64,000 bases of DNA, taken from the NCBI RefSeq assembly GCF_018847975.1, contig NZ_CP072597.1, positions 558,001 through 622,000 of the forward strand, given 5' to 3'. Shown here one piece after another: positions 1 to 12,050 of this stretch; positions within the stretch are counted from its first letter, which is position 1; each line of letters starts with the position of its first letter. A program made the position numbers and the translations under genes. Origin of the DNA: Lysobacter sp. K5869 (GTDB taxonomy: Bacteria > Pseudomonadota > Gammaproteobacteria > Xanthomonadales > Xanthomonadaceae). The notes under the pieces are model-generated. The model saw nothing but the letters and a program-made list of their open reading frames with translations. It was not told the origin of the DNA and did no database searches.

Positions 1-11
1 CTTCCAGATAA

Positions 12-2795
12 TCAATGCGCTTCGTCCCAATTAATACCGACCCCGCTGTCGACGACTAAAGGCACCCGCAGCGTGGCCGCCGCCGACATCCGCTGCGTGG
101 CCTGCGCGAGCAGTTCCGGCACGAACGCCTCATCGACCTCGAACACCAATTCGTCGTGCACCTGCAGGATCATCAGCGCGCGCTCGCGGTGGCCGGCGAG
201 CCAGCCGTCGATGTCGATCATCGCCCGCTTGATGATGTCGGCCGCGGTGCCCTGCATCGGCGCGTTGATCGCCGCGCGCTCGGCGCCCGCGCGCAAGCCC
301 TGGTTGGTGGCCTTGATGTTCTCCAGGTACAAGCGCCGGCCGAACACGGTCTCGACATAGCCCTTGTCGCGCGCGTCCTGGCGGGTGCGCTCCATGAAGT
401 CGCGCACGCCGGGATAGCGGCTGAAATACAGCGCGATGTAGTCCTGCGCCTCGCCGCGGCCGATGCCGAGCTGGCGCGCCAGACCGAACGCGCTCATGCC
501 GTACATCAGGCCGAAGTTGATCGCCTTGGCGGCGCGGCGCTCGTTGCCGCTGACCTCGTCCAGCGACTTCTTGCCGAACACTTCCGCCGCGGTGGCGCGG
601 TGCACGTCGGCGCCGGATTCGAACGCGCGCACCAAGCCTTCGTCCTGCGACAGGTGGGCCATGATGCGCAGTTCGATCTGCGAATAGTCGCAGGCCACCA
701 GCTTGCGCCCGGGCGGCGCGACGAAAGCGCGGCGGATGCGGCGGCCGTCGTCGGTGCGGATCGGGATGTTCTGCAGGTTCGGATCGCTGGACGCCAGCCG
801 CCCGGTCGCGGCGCCGGCCTGGTGATAGCTGGTGTGGACGCGGCCGGTGCGCGGGTTGACCATCTCCGACAGCTTGTCGGTGTAGGTGCTGCGCAGCTTG
901 GCCAGGCCGCGGTACTCCAGGATCACCCGCGGCAATTCGTGCTGATCGGCGATCGCCTCCAGCGCTTCCTCGTTGGTGCTGGGCTGGCCGGTCGGCGTCT
1001 TCACCAGCACCGGCAGCTTGAGTTCGTCGAACAGCAGCGCTTGCAACTGCTTGGGCGAATCCAGGTTGAAGGTGCGCCCGGCCAGCTCGGTCGCCTTGAG
1101 CTGCGCCTCGAGCATGCGCTTGCCCAGATCCTGCGATTGCCGGCGCAGCTCGTCGCTGTCGATCATCACGCCGTTGGCCTCGACCCGCGCCAGCACCGGC
1201 ACCAGCGGCATTTCGATCTCGCGATAGACCTTTTCCAGCGCTGGCTCGGCCGCCAAGCGCGCGCCGAGCACGCGGTGCAGGCGCAAGGTCACGTCGGCGT
1301 CTTCGGCGGCGTATTGAGTGGCGTCGTCGATGGCGACCTGCGAGAACGAGATCTGCTTGGCGCCCTTGCCGGCCACGTCGCTGTACTTGATCGTGTCGTA
1401 GCCGAGGTAGCGCTTGGCCAGCGAATCCATGTCGTGGCGGCTGGCGGTGGCGTTGTAGACGAAGCTTTCGAGCATGGTGTCGTCGGCGTAGCCGGCGACT
1501 TCGACGCCGTAGCGGCTCAGCACGTGCAAGTCGTACTTGCCGTGCTGGCCGAGCTTGCGCCGCGCCGGATCGGCGAACACCGGGCGCAGCGCCGCCAGCA
1601 CCGCCTCGCGGCCGAGCTGGGCCGGCGCGCCGGGGTAATCGTGGCCGAGCGGGATATACACCGCGCGGCCGGTTTCGCTGGCGAAGCTCAGGCCGACCAG
1701 ATTGGCCTGCATCGGGTCGAGCGAATCGGTTTCGCTGTCGAACGCGAACTCCTCGACCGCTTGCAGCGAGGCGACCAGCGCGTCGAGCTGCGGCTGGGCG
1801 ACGACGGCCTCGTACTCGCCCTTGGCCGCGAGCGCCGCGCCCGGCGTCTCGGCCGCGCCGCCGCCGCGCGCGTGGCCGGCGGCGGTGGCGCGCAGGCCGG
1901 CGCGGTCGCTGGCGAGGTCGTTGGCGGTGGATGCGCCTTCCAGCTCGCGCAGCGCCTGCTTGAAGCCGTAGCGCGCATACAGGACGCGCAAGGCGTCGGC
2001 GTCGCGGTCGCGCAGGGCCAGCTCGGCCGGGCCGCGTTCGAGCTCGACGTCGGTCTTGATCGTCGCCAGTTGCCGGTTGAGCGGCAGCCGCGGCAGCGCG
2101 GCGCGCAGGTTGTCGCCGATCTTGCCCTTGATCGCGCCGGCGTGTTCGATCACCCCGTCGAGCGTGCCGTACTCGCCCAGCCACTTGGCCGCGGTCTTGG
2201 GGCCGCACTTCTCCACGCCGGGAATGTTGTCGACGGTATCGCCCATCAGCGACAGCAGGTCGATCACCTGATCGGCGCGCACGCCGAACTTGGCGATCAC
2301 CGCCTCGTCGGAATCCATGCGGCTGCCGCTCATGGTGTTGACCAGGACGATCCCGGCCTGTTCCGGCGCCGCCGCGCGCACCAGCTGGGCGAAGTCCTTG
2401 TCGCCGGTGGAAATGGTGACGTCGATGCCCTCGGCGTTGGCGCGCCGCGCCAGGGTGCCGATCACGTCGTCCGCCTCGACCCCGTCGATGCGCAGGATCG
2501 GGATGCCCAGCGCCTCGACGATCTCGCACATCGGCAGCACCTGCGCGCGCAGGTCGTCGGGCATCGGCGGGCGATTGGCCTTGTAGTTCGGGTCGAGATC
2601 GTCGCGGAAGGTCTTGCCGGGCGCGTCGACCACGAAGGCCACGAAGTCCGGCCGTTCGTTCAAGGTCGCGCGCAGCATGTTGACCACGCCGAACAGCGCG
2701 CCGGTGGGCTCGCCGGCGTCGTTGCTCAGCGGCGGCAACGCATGGAAGGCGCGGTAGAGGTAGCTGGAACCATCGATCAGGACGAGTCGTTTCAT
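12..2795 (-). CDS. polA: DNA polymerase I
   Basis: Repair and Okazaki-fragment-processing DNA polymerase of 927 residues, the normal length for the family. All three parts are visible: an N-terminal 5'-3' exonuclease (about residues 1-290), a 3'-5' exonuclease (about 335-520) that keeps an intact acidic start (FAFDSETDSL), and the polymerase domain (about 550-927). The polymerase has motif A (DYSQIELRIMAHLS), motif B (KAINFGLMYGMS) and motif C (QVHDELVFEV). Proofreading should therefore be active. The gene stands alone on the minus strand. A TAGAAT hexamer ends only seven bases before the ATG, so the message may have almost no leader (inference). Confidence 0.97.
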   Translation of the reverse strand: MKRLVLIDGSSYLYRAFHALPPLSNDAGEPTGALFGVVNMLRATLNERPDFVAFVVDAPGKTFRDDLDPNYKANRPPMPDDLRAQVLPMCEIVEALGIPILRIDGVEADDVIGTLARRANAEGIDVTISTGDKDFAQLVRAAAPEQAGIVLVNTMSGSRMDSDEAVIAKFGVRADQVIDLLSLMGDTVDNIPGVEKCGPKTAAKWLGEYGTLDGVIEHAGAIKGKIGDNLRAALPRLPLNRQLATIKTDVELERGPAELALRDRDADALRVLYARYGFKQALRELEGASTANDLASDRAGLRATAAGHARGGGAAETPGAALAAKGEYEAVVAQPQLDALVASLQAVEEFAFDSETDSLDPMQANLVGLSFASETGRAVYIPLGHDYPGAPAQLGREAVLAALRPVFADPARRKLGQHGKYDLHVLSRYGVEVAGYADDTMLESFVYNATASRHDMDSLAKRYLGYDTIKYSDVAGKGAKQISFSQVAIDDATQYAAEDADVTLRLHRVLGARLAAEPALEKVYREIEMPLVPVLARVEANGVMIDSDELRRQSQDLGKRMLEAQLKATELAGRTFNLDSPKQLQALLFDELKLPVLVKTPTGQPSTNEEALEAIADQHELPRVILEYRGLAKLRSTYTDKLSEMVNPRTGRVHTSYHQAGAATGRLASSDPNLQNIPIRTDDGRRIRRAFVAPPGRKLVACDYSQIELRIMAHLSQDEGLVRAFESGADVHRATAAEVFGKKSLDEVSGNERRAAKAINFGLMYGMSAFGLARQLGIGRGEAQDYIALYFSRYPGVRDFMERTRQDARDKGYVETVFGRRLYLENIKATNQGLRAGAERAAINAPMQGTAADIIKRAMIDIDGWLAGHRERALMILQVHDELVFEVDEAFVPELLAQATQRMSAAATLRVPLVVDSGVGINWDEAH

Positions 2796-2802
2796 GGCGG
2801 GG

Positions 2803-2808
2803 ATTCTA
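2803..2808 (-). promoter_or_regulatory. Candidate -10 element of polA
   Basis: TAGAAT on the minus strand, seven bases upstream of the polA ATG. Usual -10 to start-site spacing would put transcription initiation at or next to the ATG, i.e. a leaderless or near-leaderless mRNA. No convincing Shine-Dalgarno sequence fits in the gap. Inference from position only. Confidence 0.35.
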
Positions 2809-2913
2809 CGCCTTGCCGTCTCAGCGGCGCGGACGCCGCGCCGGCGCCGGGCCGATGCGCACGCTTAACGGCCGCGCGGCGTATCCTGTCGGCCTGAACC
2901 ACGGAGAATCGCC

Positions 2914-3234
2914 ATGCGCGCCCCCCTCGCCTCCCACGCCGCCCTGGCCGCCGCCGCGCTGCTCGCGCTGGCCGGCTGCGCCAGCACCGGCGGCGCCGCC
3001 CAGGCCGCCGACCCCACCGCCGGGCTCAGCAACGCCGAAGTGCGCACGCACACGGTCGAGAACGGCGACACCATCGAGGAATACCGCGTCGCCGGCCAGC
3101 TGCGCGTGGTCAAGGTGGTGCCCGCGCGCGGCCCGATCTATTACCTCGTCGACGAAAACGGCGACGGCCGGCTGGACAGCAGCAAGGGCGAGGGGACGGT
3201 GTCGCCGGTGTATTTCAAGTTGTTCAGTTGGTGA
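2914..3234 (+). CDS. DUF2782-like lipoprotein
   Basis: A 106-residue exported protein. It has a hydrophobic signal ending in a lipobox (LALAGCAS), so it is probably lipid-anchored after cleavage before Cys. The mature part matches the general pattern of DUF2782 proteins of gammaproteobacteria: a short beta-rich domain (NGDTIEEYRVAGQLRVVKV) followed by PIYYLVDENGDGRLD and a C-terminal YFKLFSW. Function is unknown for the family. A GGAG Shine-Dalgarno sits upstream of the chosen ATG. The neighbourhood of polA is a common setting for this family in xanthomonads (from memory). Confidence 0.8.
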   Translation: MRAPLASHAALAAAALLALAGCASTGGAAQAADPTAGLSNAEVRTHTVENGDTIEEYRVAGQLRVVKVVPARGPIYYLVDENGDGRLDSSKGEGTVSPVYFKLFSW

Positions 3235-3245
3235 GGCGGCTTGGA

Positions 3246-3327
3246 GCCAGAAGTTAGCGGATAGGAGCTAGAAGATAGCCAAAGCCGCTGTTCGCTAACT
3301 TCTAACTCCTATCCGCTCACTCCTAGC
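3246..3327. repeat. Imperfect intergenic inverted repeat
   Basis: Two arms of about 34 bases (3246-3279 and 3294-3327) are imperfect reverse complements. Each is built from short units of the type GGATAGGAG and AGAAGTTAG. The element fills the gap between the DUF2782-like gene and the acetyltransferase, ending three bases before the latter's ATG. It could fold into a long RNA hairpin over the acetyltransferase start. It looks like a local member of a xanthomonad intergenic repeat class and does not resemble a protein-coding stretch. Confidence 0.6.
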
Positions 3328-3330
3328 CCC

Positions 3331-3759
3331 ATGACCACCATCCGCACCCTAACCGGCGACACCGACCTGCGCGCCGTCTGGCCGCTGGTCGCGCAACTGC
3401 GCCCGGAGTTCGACGAGGAGCGCTTCGCCGCTCAGATGCACCGGCAGATCGCGCAGGGCTGCCGCGCCACGGTCGTGTTCGACGAGGACGGCGCGCCGCG
3501 CGCGTTCGCGTGCTGGCGGGTGATGGAGATGCTCGCGGTCGGCTTGCATGTGTACGTGGACGATTTGATCGTCGATCAGACCGTGCGCAGCCGCGGTTAC
3601 GGCAAGACCCTGCTCGACTGGCTCAAGGCCGAGGCCAAGCGCTTGGGCTGCGCGCGGCTGCAACTGGATTCGGGTACGCAGCGGCAGGACGCGCATGCGT
3701 TCTATCTGCGCGAGCGCTTGCGCATCGAAGCCTTCCATTTCGGCGTCGCGCTCGACTGA
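3331..3759 (+). CDS. GNAT family N-acetyltransferase
   Basis: A 142-residue protein with the GNAT fold. It shows the central strand LHVYVDDLIVDQTVRSRGYGKTL, whose RSRGYGK is the acetyl-CoA pyrophosphate-binding loop (R/Q-x-x-G-x-G/A), then a C-terminal segment LGCARLQLDSG with the usual aromatic DAHAFYLRERL. It transfers an acetyl group from acetyl-CoA to an amine of an unknown small molecule or protein. It lies alone, with the inverted repeat directly upstream. The ATG follows the repeat with no obvious Shine-Dalgarno. Substrate cannot be predicted. Confidence 0.85.
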   Translation: MTTIRTLTGDTDLRAVWPLVAQLRPEFDEERFAAQMHRQIAQGCRATVVFDEDGAPRAFACWRVMEMLAVGLHVYVDDLIVDQTVRSRGYGKTLLDWLKAEAKRLGCARLQLDSGTQRQDAHAFYLRERLRIEAFHFGVALD

Positions 3760-3896
3760 GCGAACCCGCCGCGCGGACCTGTCGACAGCATAGCGATCGC
3801 TTCGCCAATCCTTTGCCGACCCGGGGAATTCGGCACGCGCGTTCTGGCGGCAGGCCTGCTAGGGTGGCCGCTTGCCCACAGGGGGCGACCACAGGG

Positions 3897-4448
3897 ATGA
3901 AGTCGATGACTGGCATGCTTGGCTTGCGCGCTGTTTGCGTCCGCGGTTTCGCCTTGGCCCTGATCCTGACGCTCGCCGCGTGCGGCGAACCGGCGGCCAA
4001 CGTCGCCGAGCCCAAGGTCTACGACCGCCTCGGCGTGCAAGTGCAGATCCCCGGCAACTGGAAGCTCGCCGACGATCAGCGCCTGGGCGGCGTGCATTAC
4101 CTCACCGTGGAAAGCCCGGGCACCGCGGTGTTCATCGCGATGGTGCAGTCCGACCGCAATCGCGAGCTGGAAGAATTCGCCCGCAGCTTCTCGGCCGAAG
4201 CCGACAAGCAAGTGCCCGCGGCGATGGAGCATCAAGGCCGCTTCGATCTGTCGGCCTTCGATCACGGCACCATCCGCGAGCATTACACCGTCAGCCTGGG
4301 CGGGGTGAAGGTGCCGCACTTGCGCGAGTACCACAAGATCACCGGCGCGCGGCGCGCGGCGTTCCTGGTCACGCAGAGCGCGGACGAGGATCAGGCGCAG
4401 GCGCGGCCGGGGTTCGATTTGATGTTGAAGTCGTTCAAGCTCAATTAG
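3897..4448 (+). CDS. Small putative lipoprotein, function unknown
   Basis: The 183-residue product starts with a signal peptide and lipobox (LTLAACGEP), so it is probably a membrane-anchored periplasmic lipoprotein. The rest is a compact alpha/beta domain beginning VYDRLGVQVQIPGNWKL, a pattern seen in PsbP/Mog1-like small domains (weak resemblance). The reading frame is open further upstream, but the signal peptide fixes the start at this ATG. It is monocistronic, followed by a 27-bp inverted repeat and the convergent uvrD gene. Confidence 0.7.
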   Translation: MKSMTGMLGLRAVCVRGFALALILTLAACGEPAANVAEPKVYDRLGVQVQIPGNWKLADDQRLGGVHYLTVESPGTAVFIAMVQSDRNRELEEFARSFSAEADKQVPAAMEHQGRFDLSAFDHGTIREHYTVSLGGVKVPHLREYHKITGARRAAFLVTQSADEDQAQARPGFDLMLKSFKLN

Positions 4449-4497
4449 CGCTGGAAGCGGGTCGCGCGATGAACGTTGCGCGGCTGCCGAACGATGG

Positions 4498-4575
4498 CGG
4501 TCGCGGCTCGCGCCGCTCCTACAGTCGGATACGTAGCCACGCAGCGCCCTGTAGGAGCGGCGCGAGCCGCGACCG
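4498..4575. repeat. 27-bp intergenic inverted repeat, copy A
   Basis: Perfect inverted repeat: arms 4498-4524 and 4549-4575, each reading CTGTAGGAGCGGCGCGAGCC then GCGACCG in one orientation, with a 24-base spacer. The same unit recurs near 7.9, 38.7 and 48.3 kb, always between genes. Here it lies between two convergent genes and may act as a bidirectional RNA hairpin. It behaves like a REP/BIME-type element. Confidence 0.85.
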
Positions 4576-4606
4576 CGACACCGCGCCTACGACGCAACCG
4601 AGCGCA

Positions 4607-6784
4607 TCACGCCGGCTGCAGATTCGCGTAAGCCAACACCAGCCACTTGCTGCCGACCTCGTCGAAGTTGACCTGCACGCGCGCATGCGCGCCGTCGCCT
4701 TCGTAGTCGGTCACCGTGCCGACGCCGAAGCTGCCGTGGCGCACCTGCGCGCCGAGCTTGATCGGCGATTCGTCGATGCGCGCGTGGCCCATGTCGCGAC
4801 GCGGCGCGGCGCGGTACATCGGCCGCGACACCTGCACCTTCGGCCGCACTTCGTTGAGCAGCGGCGAGGGGATCTCGCGCAGGAAGCGCGAGGGCACGCC
4901 GTACATGTCCATACCATGGATGCGGCGGGTCTCGGCGTAGCTCAGCACCAGCTTCTCGCGCGCGCGGGTGATGCCCACGTAGGCGAGCCGGCGCTCTTCT
5001 TCCAGGCGCCCGGACTCCTCGGTCGAACGGCCGCTCGGGAACAGCCCTTCTTCCAGACCGCCGAGGAACACCAGCGGAAACTCCAGGCCCTTGGCGCTGT
5101 GCAGGGTCATCAACTGCACACCGTCCTCGTCGGCTTGCGCCTGCCCTTCGCCGGCCTCCAGCGCGGCGTAGCTCAGGAACGCGATCAGTTCGGGCATCTC
5201 CGCGGCTTCGTCCTCGTCGCTGCGGCTGAAGCGCGAGGCCACCGACACCAATTCGTCGAGGTTGTCGGTGCGCGAGTCGAGCTGGCCGCGCGATTCGTTG
5301 GCGTAATGCTCGCGCAGGCCCGAACGCTGCAGCACGTGGTCGATCTTCTCCTGCAGCGGCATGTCGACGACGTCGGCCTGCATGGTGTCGATCATCAGCG
5401 CGAAGCCGGCCAAGGCGTTGCGCGCGCGCGCGGCCAGGCCGTTCTCGCCGGCGACGCGGCGCGCGCCTTCCCACAGCGACACCGCGTCGGTGCGGGCGCG
5501 CTTGCGCACCTCGTCCAAGGTGCGCTCGCCGATGCCGCGCGTGGGCGTGTTGACCGCGCGCTCGAACGCGGCGTCGTCGGCGCGGTTGGCGATCAGGCGC
5601 AGATAGGCCAGGGTGTCCTTGATTTCGGCGCGCTCGAAGAAGCGCTGGCCGCCGTAGACGCGGTACGGCACCTGCTCGGACAGCAGCGCCTCTTCGAACG
5701 CGCGCGACTGGGCGTTGCTGCGGTAGAGCACGGCCACGTCGCCGAAGCTGCCGCCGTCGCGCACCCACTGGCGCATGCGCTCGACCACGAAGCGCGCCTC
5801 GTCCATTTCGTTGTAGGCCGCGTACAGGTCGATCGCCTCGCCGTGGCCGGTGTCGGTCCACAGCTTCTTGCCCAGGCGGTCCGGGTTGTGGGCGATGACC
5901 GCGTTGGCGGCTTCCAGGATGTTGCCGCTGGAGCGGTAGTTCTGCTCCAGGCGGATGGTCTGGGCGTCGGAGAAATCGCGCAGGAAGCGCTGCACGTTCT
6001 CGACCTTGGCGCCGCGCCAGCCGTAGATGGCCTGATCGTCGTCGCCGACCACGAACACGTGGCCGCTGTCGCCGGCCAGCACCCGCACGAAGGCGTATTG
6101 GATCGCGTTGGTGTCCTGGAATTCGTCGACCAGGATCTCGCGGAAGCGGTTGCGGTAATGCGCCAGCAGCGCGGCGTTGTCGCGCAGCAATTCGTGCGCG
6201 CGCAGCAGCAGTTCGGCGAAATCGACCAGGCCGGCGCGTTCGCAGCGTTCCTGATAGGCCTCGTAGCAGCGAAGCATCACGTTCTGCCACTCGTCGCCGC
6301 CGGGCTGGATGTTGCGCGGGCGCCGGCCTTCGTCCTTCTGCGCGTTGATCCACCACACGATCTGGCGCGGCGGGAAGCGGGTTTCGTCCAGTTCCAGCGA
6401 CTGCACCACGCGCTTGAGCAGGCGCAGCTGATCGTCGCTGTCGAGCACCTGGAAGCCTTCGGGCAGCTTGGCTTCCTGCCAGTGCAGGCGCAGCAGGCGA
6501 TGGGCCAGCCCGTGGAAGGTGCCGATCCACATGCCGCGGGCGCCGCGCGCCAGTTGCGCATCGACGCGCGCGCGCATCTCGCCGGCGGCTTTGTTCGTAA
6601 AGGTCACCGCGAGGATGCCGTGGGTCGGCACCCCGACGACTTCGTTGAGCCAGGCGATGCGATGGGTCAGCACGCGGGTCTTGCCGCTGCCGGCGCCGGC
6701 GAGGACCAGATAATGCCCGGGCGGGGCCGAAACGGCTTCGCGCTGGGCCGGATTGAGAGCGTCGAGCAAATGCGATACGTCCAT
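4607..6784 (-). CDS. uvrD: ATP-dependent DNA helicase UvrD (helicase II)
   Basis: A 725-residue superfamily 1A 3'-5' helicase used in nucleotide excision and mismatch repair. The N-terminus (MDVSHLLDALNPAQREAV) and length point to UvrD rather than Rep. Motifs present: Walker A LAGAGSGKTRVLTHR, motif II VDEFQDTN, motif III GDDDQAIYGWRGA, motif V MTLHSAKGLEFPLVFL and motif VI YVGITRAREKL. The basic C-terminal tail ends in a short Tudor-like module (GAQVRHGSFGVGTV) as in other UvrD/PcrA proteins. It diverges from the gluzincin-like gene at 6838. Confidence 0.95.
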   Translation of the reverse strand: MDVSHLLDALNPAQREAVSAPPGHYLVLAGAGSGKTRVLTHRIAWLNEVVGVPTHGILAVTFTNKAAGEMRARVDAQLARGARGMWIGTFHGLAHRLLRLHWQEAKLPEGFQVLDSDDQLRLLKRVVQSLELDETRFPPRQIVWWINAQKDEGRRPRNIQPGGDEWQNVMLRCYEAYQERCERAGLVDFAELLLRAHELLRDNAALLAHYRNRFREILVDEFQDTNAIQYAFVRVLAGDSGHVFVVGDDDQAIYGWRGAKVENVQRFLRDFSDAQTIRLEQNYRSSGNILEAANAVIAHNPDRLGKKLWTDTGHGEAIDLYAAYNEMDEARFVVERMRQWVRDGGSFGDVAVLYRSNAQSRAFEEALLSEQVPYRVYGGQRFFERAEIKDTLAYLRLIANRADDAAFERAVNTPTRGIGERTLDEVRKRARTDAVSLWEGARRVAGENGLAARARNALAGFALMIDTMQADVVDMPLQEKIDHVLQRSGLREHYANESRGQLDSRTDNLDELVSVASRFSRSDEDEAAEMPELIAFLSYAALEAGEGQAQADEDGVQLMTLHSAKGLEFPLVFLGGLEEGLFPSGRSTEESGRLEEERRLAYVGITRAREKLVLSYAETRRIHGMDMYGVPSRFLREIPSPLLNEVRPKVQVSRPMYRAAPRRDMGHARIDESPIKLGAQVRHGSFGVGTVTDYEGDGAHARVQVNFDEVGSKWLVLAYANLQPA

Positions 6785-6790
6785 GCGGCT

Positions 6791-6796
6791 ATTGTA
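6791..6796 (-). promoter_or_regulatory. Candidate -10 element of uvrD
   Basis: TACAAT on the minus strand, six bases upstream of the uvrD ATG. As with polA and hemB in this window, the spacing suggests transcription starts at or beside the start codon. Inference only. Confidence 0.35.
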
Positions 6797-6837
6797 GCGG
6801 TCCAGGCGCGGGAACCCTTTCGCGCGGCGAGGCGGCG

Positions 6838-7890
6838 ATGAGCGGAAGCGTTCCGCGGAACAGGCCGGTCCGGCGGCTCGGACGCGCCGGCGCTTGGCTG
6901 GCGGTCATCGCACTGGCTTGGGCGACGCTCGCGCCGACGCGCGCAGCGGCGCAGTCGGCGTCGGCCGACGCCGACGCCAGCCAAATCAGCGAGCGCGTCC
7001 TGCGCGCCGGCGACGGCCGTCTGCGCGTGATCGTCGAGAACCCGCCCGATCGCGCCCGCGCCGACGAATTGCAGGCCTGGATCGCCGAATGCGCGCGCGC
7101 GCAGCTGACCGCGTTCGGCCGTTTCCCGCTGCGCGAGGCGACGGTGCGGGTGCGGCTGGTGCCGCGCCGCGGCGACGACCCGGTGCCGTGGGGCCAGACC
7201 CTGCGCGAGAACGGCGTGTCGGTGCTGCTGTTCGTGCGCGAGGACGCGCGCTGGGCCGAACTGCGCGCGGACTGGACCGCAGTGCACGAGCTCTCGCACC
7301 TGTTCCATCCCTATCTGGGCGATGAAGGCCGCTGGCTGGCCGAAGGCTTGGCGAGCTATTACCAGAACGTGCTGCGCGCCCGCGCCGGGCTGCTCGACGG
7401 CGAGGAAGCGTGGCGGCGCCTGGACGGCGGTTTCCGCCGCGGACAGGCGGTGCGCGCGGGACGGCGCATGGACGAGATCGGCTGGCAGCGCGGCAGCACC
7501 ATGCGCATCTATTGGGCCGGCGCGGCGTTCTGGCTGGACGCGGATGTGAGCCTGCGGCGCGAGCGCGGGCGCAGTTTGGACGAGGTGCTGGCGGCGTATT
7601 CGCGCTGCTGTTTGCGCGAGGACACGCGGACCGGGCCGGAGGCGTTCGTCGCCGCGCTGGACCGCGCCGGCGGCGGCGGCGTGTTTGCGCGCACGTATGC
7701 GCGGCATGCGGCGATGACGGGGTTTCCGTCGCTGGACGCGGATTACGCGGCGTTGGGGATCGAGACGAAGGACGGGACGCTGCGGTTTTCGCCCGACGCG
7801 GAGAAGGCGCGGTTGCGCGCGGCGATCATGGGGCCGCGGGCGGCGGTGGCGGTGCGCTCGTCGGCGGGTGGGGACGAAAGCGCGAAGTAG
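6838..7890 (+). CDS. Secreted gluzincin-like metalloprotease, uncharacterised
   Basis: A 350-residue protein with an N-terminal signal or anchor (about residues 18-40, ending TRAAAQS), so periplasmic or secreted. The core carries a zinc-peptidase signature: HELSH at residues 150-154, then EGLASYY with Glu169 in the position of the third zinc ligand. This is the gluzincin arrangement seen in M1/M61-type peptidases. No PDZ or other accessory domain is recognisable. The substrate is unknown, and it could be an inactive structural relative. It is divergent from uvrD with about 50 bp between them; a GAGGCGG precedes the ATG. Confidence 0.7.
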   Translation: MSGSVPRNRPVRRLGRAGAWLAVIALAWATLAPTRAAAQSASADADASQISERVLRAGDGRLRVIVENPPDRARADELQAWIAECARAQLTAFGRFPLREATVRVRLVPRRGDDPVPWGQTLRENGVSVLLFVREDARWAELRADWTAVHELSHLFHPYLGDEGRWLAEGLASYYQNVLRARAGLLDGEEAWRRLDGGFRRGQAVRAGRRMDEIGWQRGSTMRIYWAGAAFWLDADVSLRRERGRSLDEVLAAYSRCCLREDTRTGPEAFVAALDRAGGGGVFARTYARHAAMTGFPSLDADYAALGIETKDGTLRFSPDAEKARLRAAIMGPRAAVAVRSSAGGDESAK

Positions 7891-7917
7891 GCGGGGATCG
7901 CGGCAGGTGCGTTGTCG

Positions 7918-7996
7918 CGGTCGCGGCTCGCGCCGCTCCTACAGTCGGATACGAAACCGGCCGCAGCCCCTGTAGGAGCTGCGCAAGCTGCGACCG
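7918..7996. repeat. 27-bp intergenic inverted repeat, copy B
   Basis: Left arm 7918-7944 is identical to the left arm of copy A, including the following TCGGATACG. The right arm (about 7970-7996, CTGTAGGAGCTGCGCAAGCT...) carries a few compensating changes in its own short stem. It lies between convergent genes. Confidence 0.8.
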
Positions 7997-8082
7997 CGGC
8001 AATGCGATTACGACGAAACCCACATCGCCGCCGCGCCTCTACGCCCGCAGCGCCCGATCCGGACGCCGCGTGGCGAAACGGA

Positions 8083-8724
8083 TCAATGCCCGTTCTTCGC
8101 CGCCTTGATGCCCGAGCTCATCAGCTTGTCGGTCCACGCGATGCCCACCGCCGAGACGATGAACAGGAAGTGGATCAGCGATTGCCACATCACGCCTTGC
8201 TGGGTCAGCTCGCTGCACTTCGCGGTCGCGTTGGCCATGCCGTTGGCGGTCGCCGCGGCCGCCGCCTGCGCGGCGGCGAAGGCCTCCGGCGTGCCGCACA
8301 GCGGCAGGCCGAGATTGCCCGCGCCGATGAAGGTCTTGAGCAGATGGATCGAGGAGATGCCGATGATCGCCATCGCCAGCTTCACCTTCAGCACGCTGGC
8401 GTTGACGTGGCTCAGCCATTCGGGCTGATCGGGATGGCCTTCCAGGCGCAGGCGCGAGACGAAGGTCTCGTAGCCGCCGACGATCACCATCACCAGCAGA
8501 TTGGAGATCATCACCACGTCGATCAGGCCGAGCACGATGAGCATGATGCTCTGCTCGGTGAGACTGGCCGCGTCGCTGACCAGGTGGATCAGTTCGCGCA
8601 CGAACTGGAACACGTACACGCCCTGGGCGACGATCAGGCCCAGATACAACGGCAGCTGCAGCCAGCGCGAGCTGAAGATCAGGGCCGGCAGGGGATTGAG
8701 TCGGTTGATCTTGGAGTCGGTCAT
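8083..8724 (-). CDS. UPF0114 (YqhA-like, TIGR00645) membrane protein
   Basis: A 213-residue integral membrane protein with three or four hydrophobic helices (about residues 17-45, 55-80, 110-135 and 180-200). The [15 protein letters not shown] segment ([13 protein letters not shown]) and the overall order are those of UPF0114/YqhA proteins. It is longer than the roughly 165-residue E. coli member because of an Ala-rich loop with two cysteines between the last two helices (about 140-178). Function is unknown. The start is the ATG of MTDSKINRL; the frame continues open upstream without a plausible start. Confidence 0.85.
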   Translation of the reverse strand: MTDSKINRLNPLPALIFSSRWLQLPLYLGLIVAQGVYVFQFVRELIHLVSDAASLTEQSIMLIVLGLIDVVMISNLLVMVIVGGYETFVSRLRLEGHPDQPEWLSHVNASVLKVKLAMAIIGISSIHLLKTFIGAGNLGLPLCGTPEAFAAAQAAAAATANGMANATAKCSELTQQGVMWQSLIHFLFIVSAVGIAWTDKLMSSGIKAAKNGH

Positions 8725-8961
8725 GCGGAGTCGATAACGTTCGGGGAAAAGTGAGGAATCGCCGTGAACGGCGAGCGCGGCCAAACGCGGGCGTTTACCG
8801 CGGCGCGGGGCACAGAGTAGCCGGGCCGCGCCGTCATCGCCATCGCGAACGCCGGCGCATTCAGCCGCGATGCGCGCGGCACGCGCCTTTCCACCGCCGC
8901 AACGGCGCCGCGCGCGGGGCCGCGCGTACACTGCCGGCTCTTTATAGCGGAGTCCTTCCCC

Positions 8962-12007
<3,046 letters not shown>

Positions 12008-12050
12008 GCGCTCGGGGCGTCATCGAACCGACGACAAGGAACGCGACGCG

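Noticed and set aside
156..2897. Very long plus-strand open frame opposite polA
   Set aside because: In this GC-rich DNA the antisense frame stays open because of codon bias in polA. The translation has no recognisable domain and polA motifs are complete.
3872..6841. 989-codon plus-strand frame opposite uvrD
   Set aside because: Antisense shadow of uvrD, which has all helicase motifs on the other strand.
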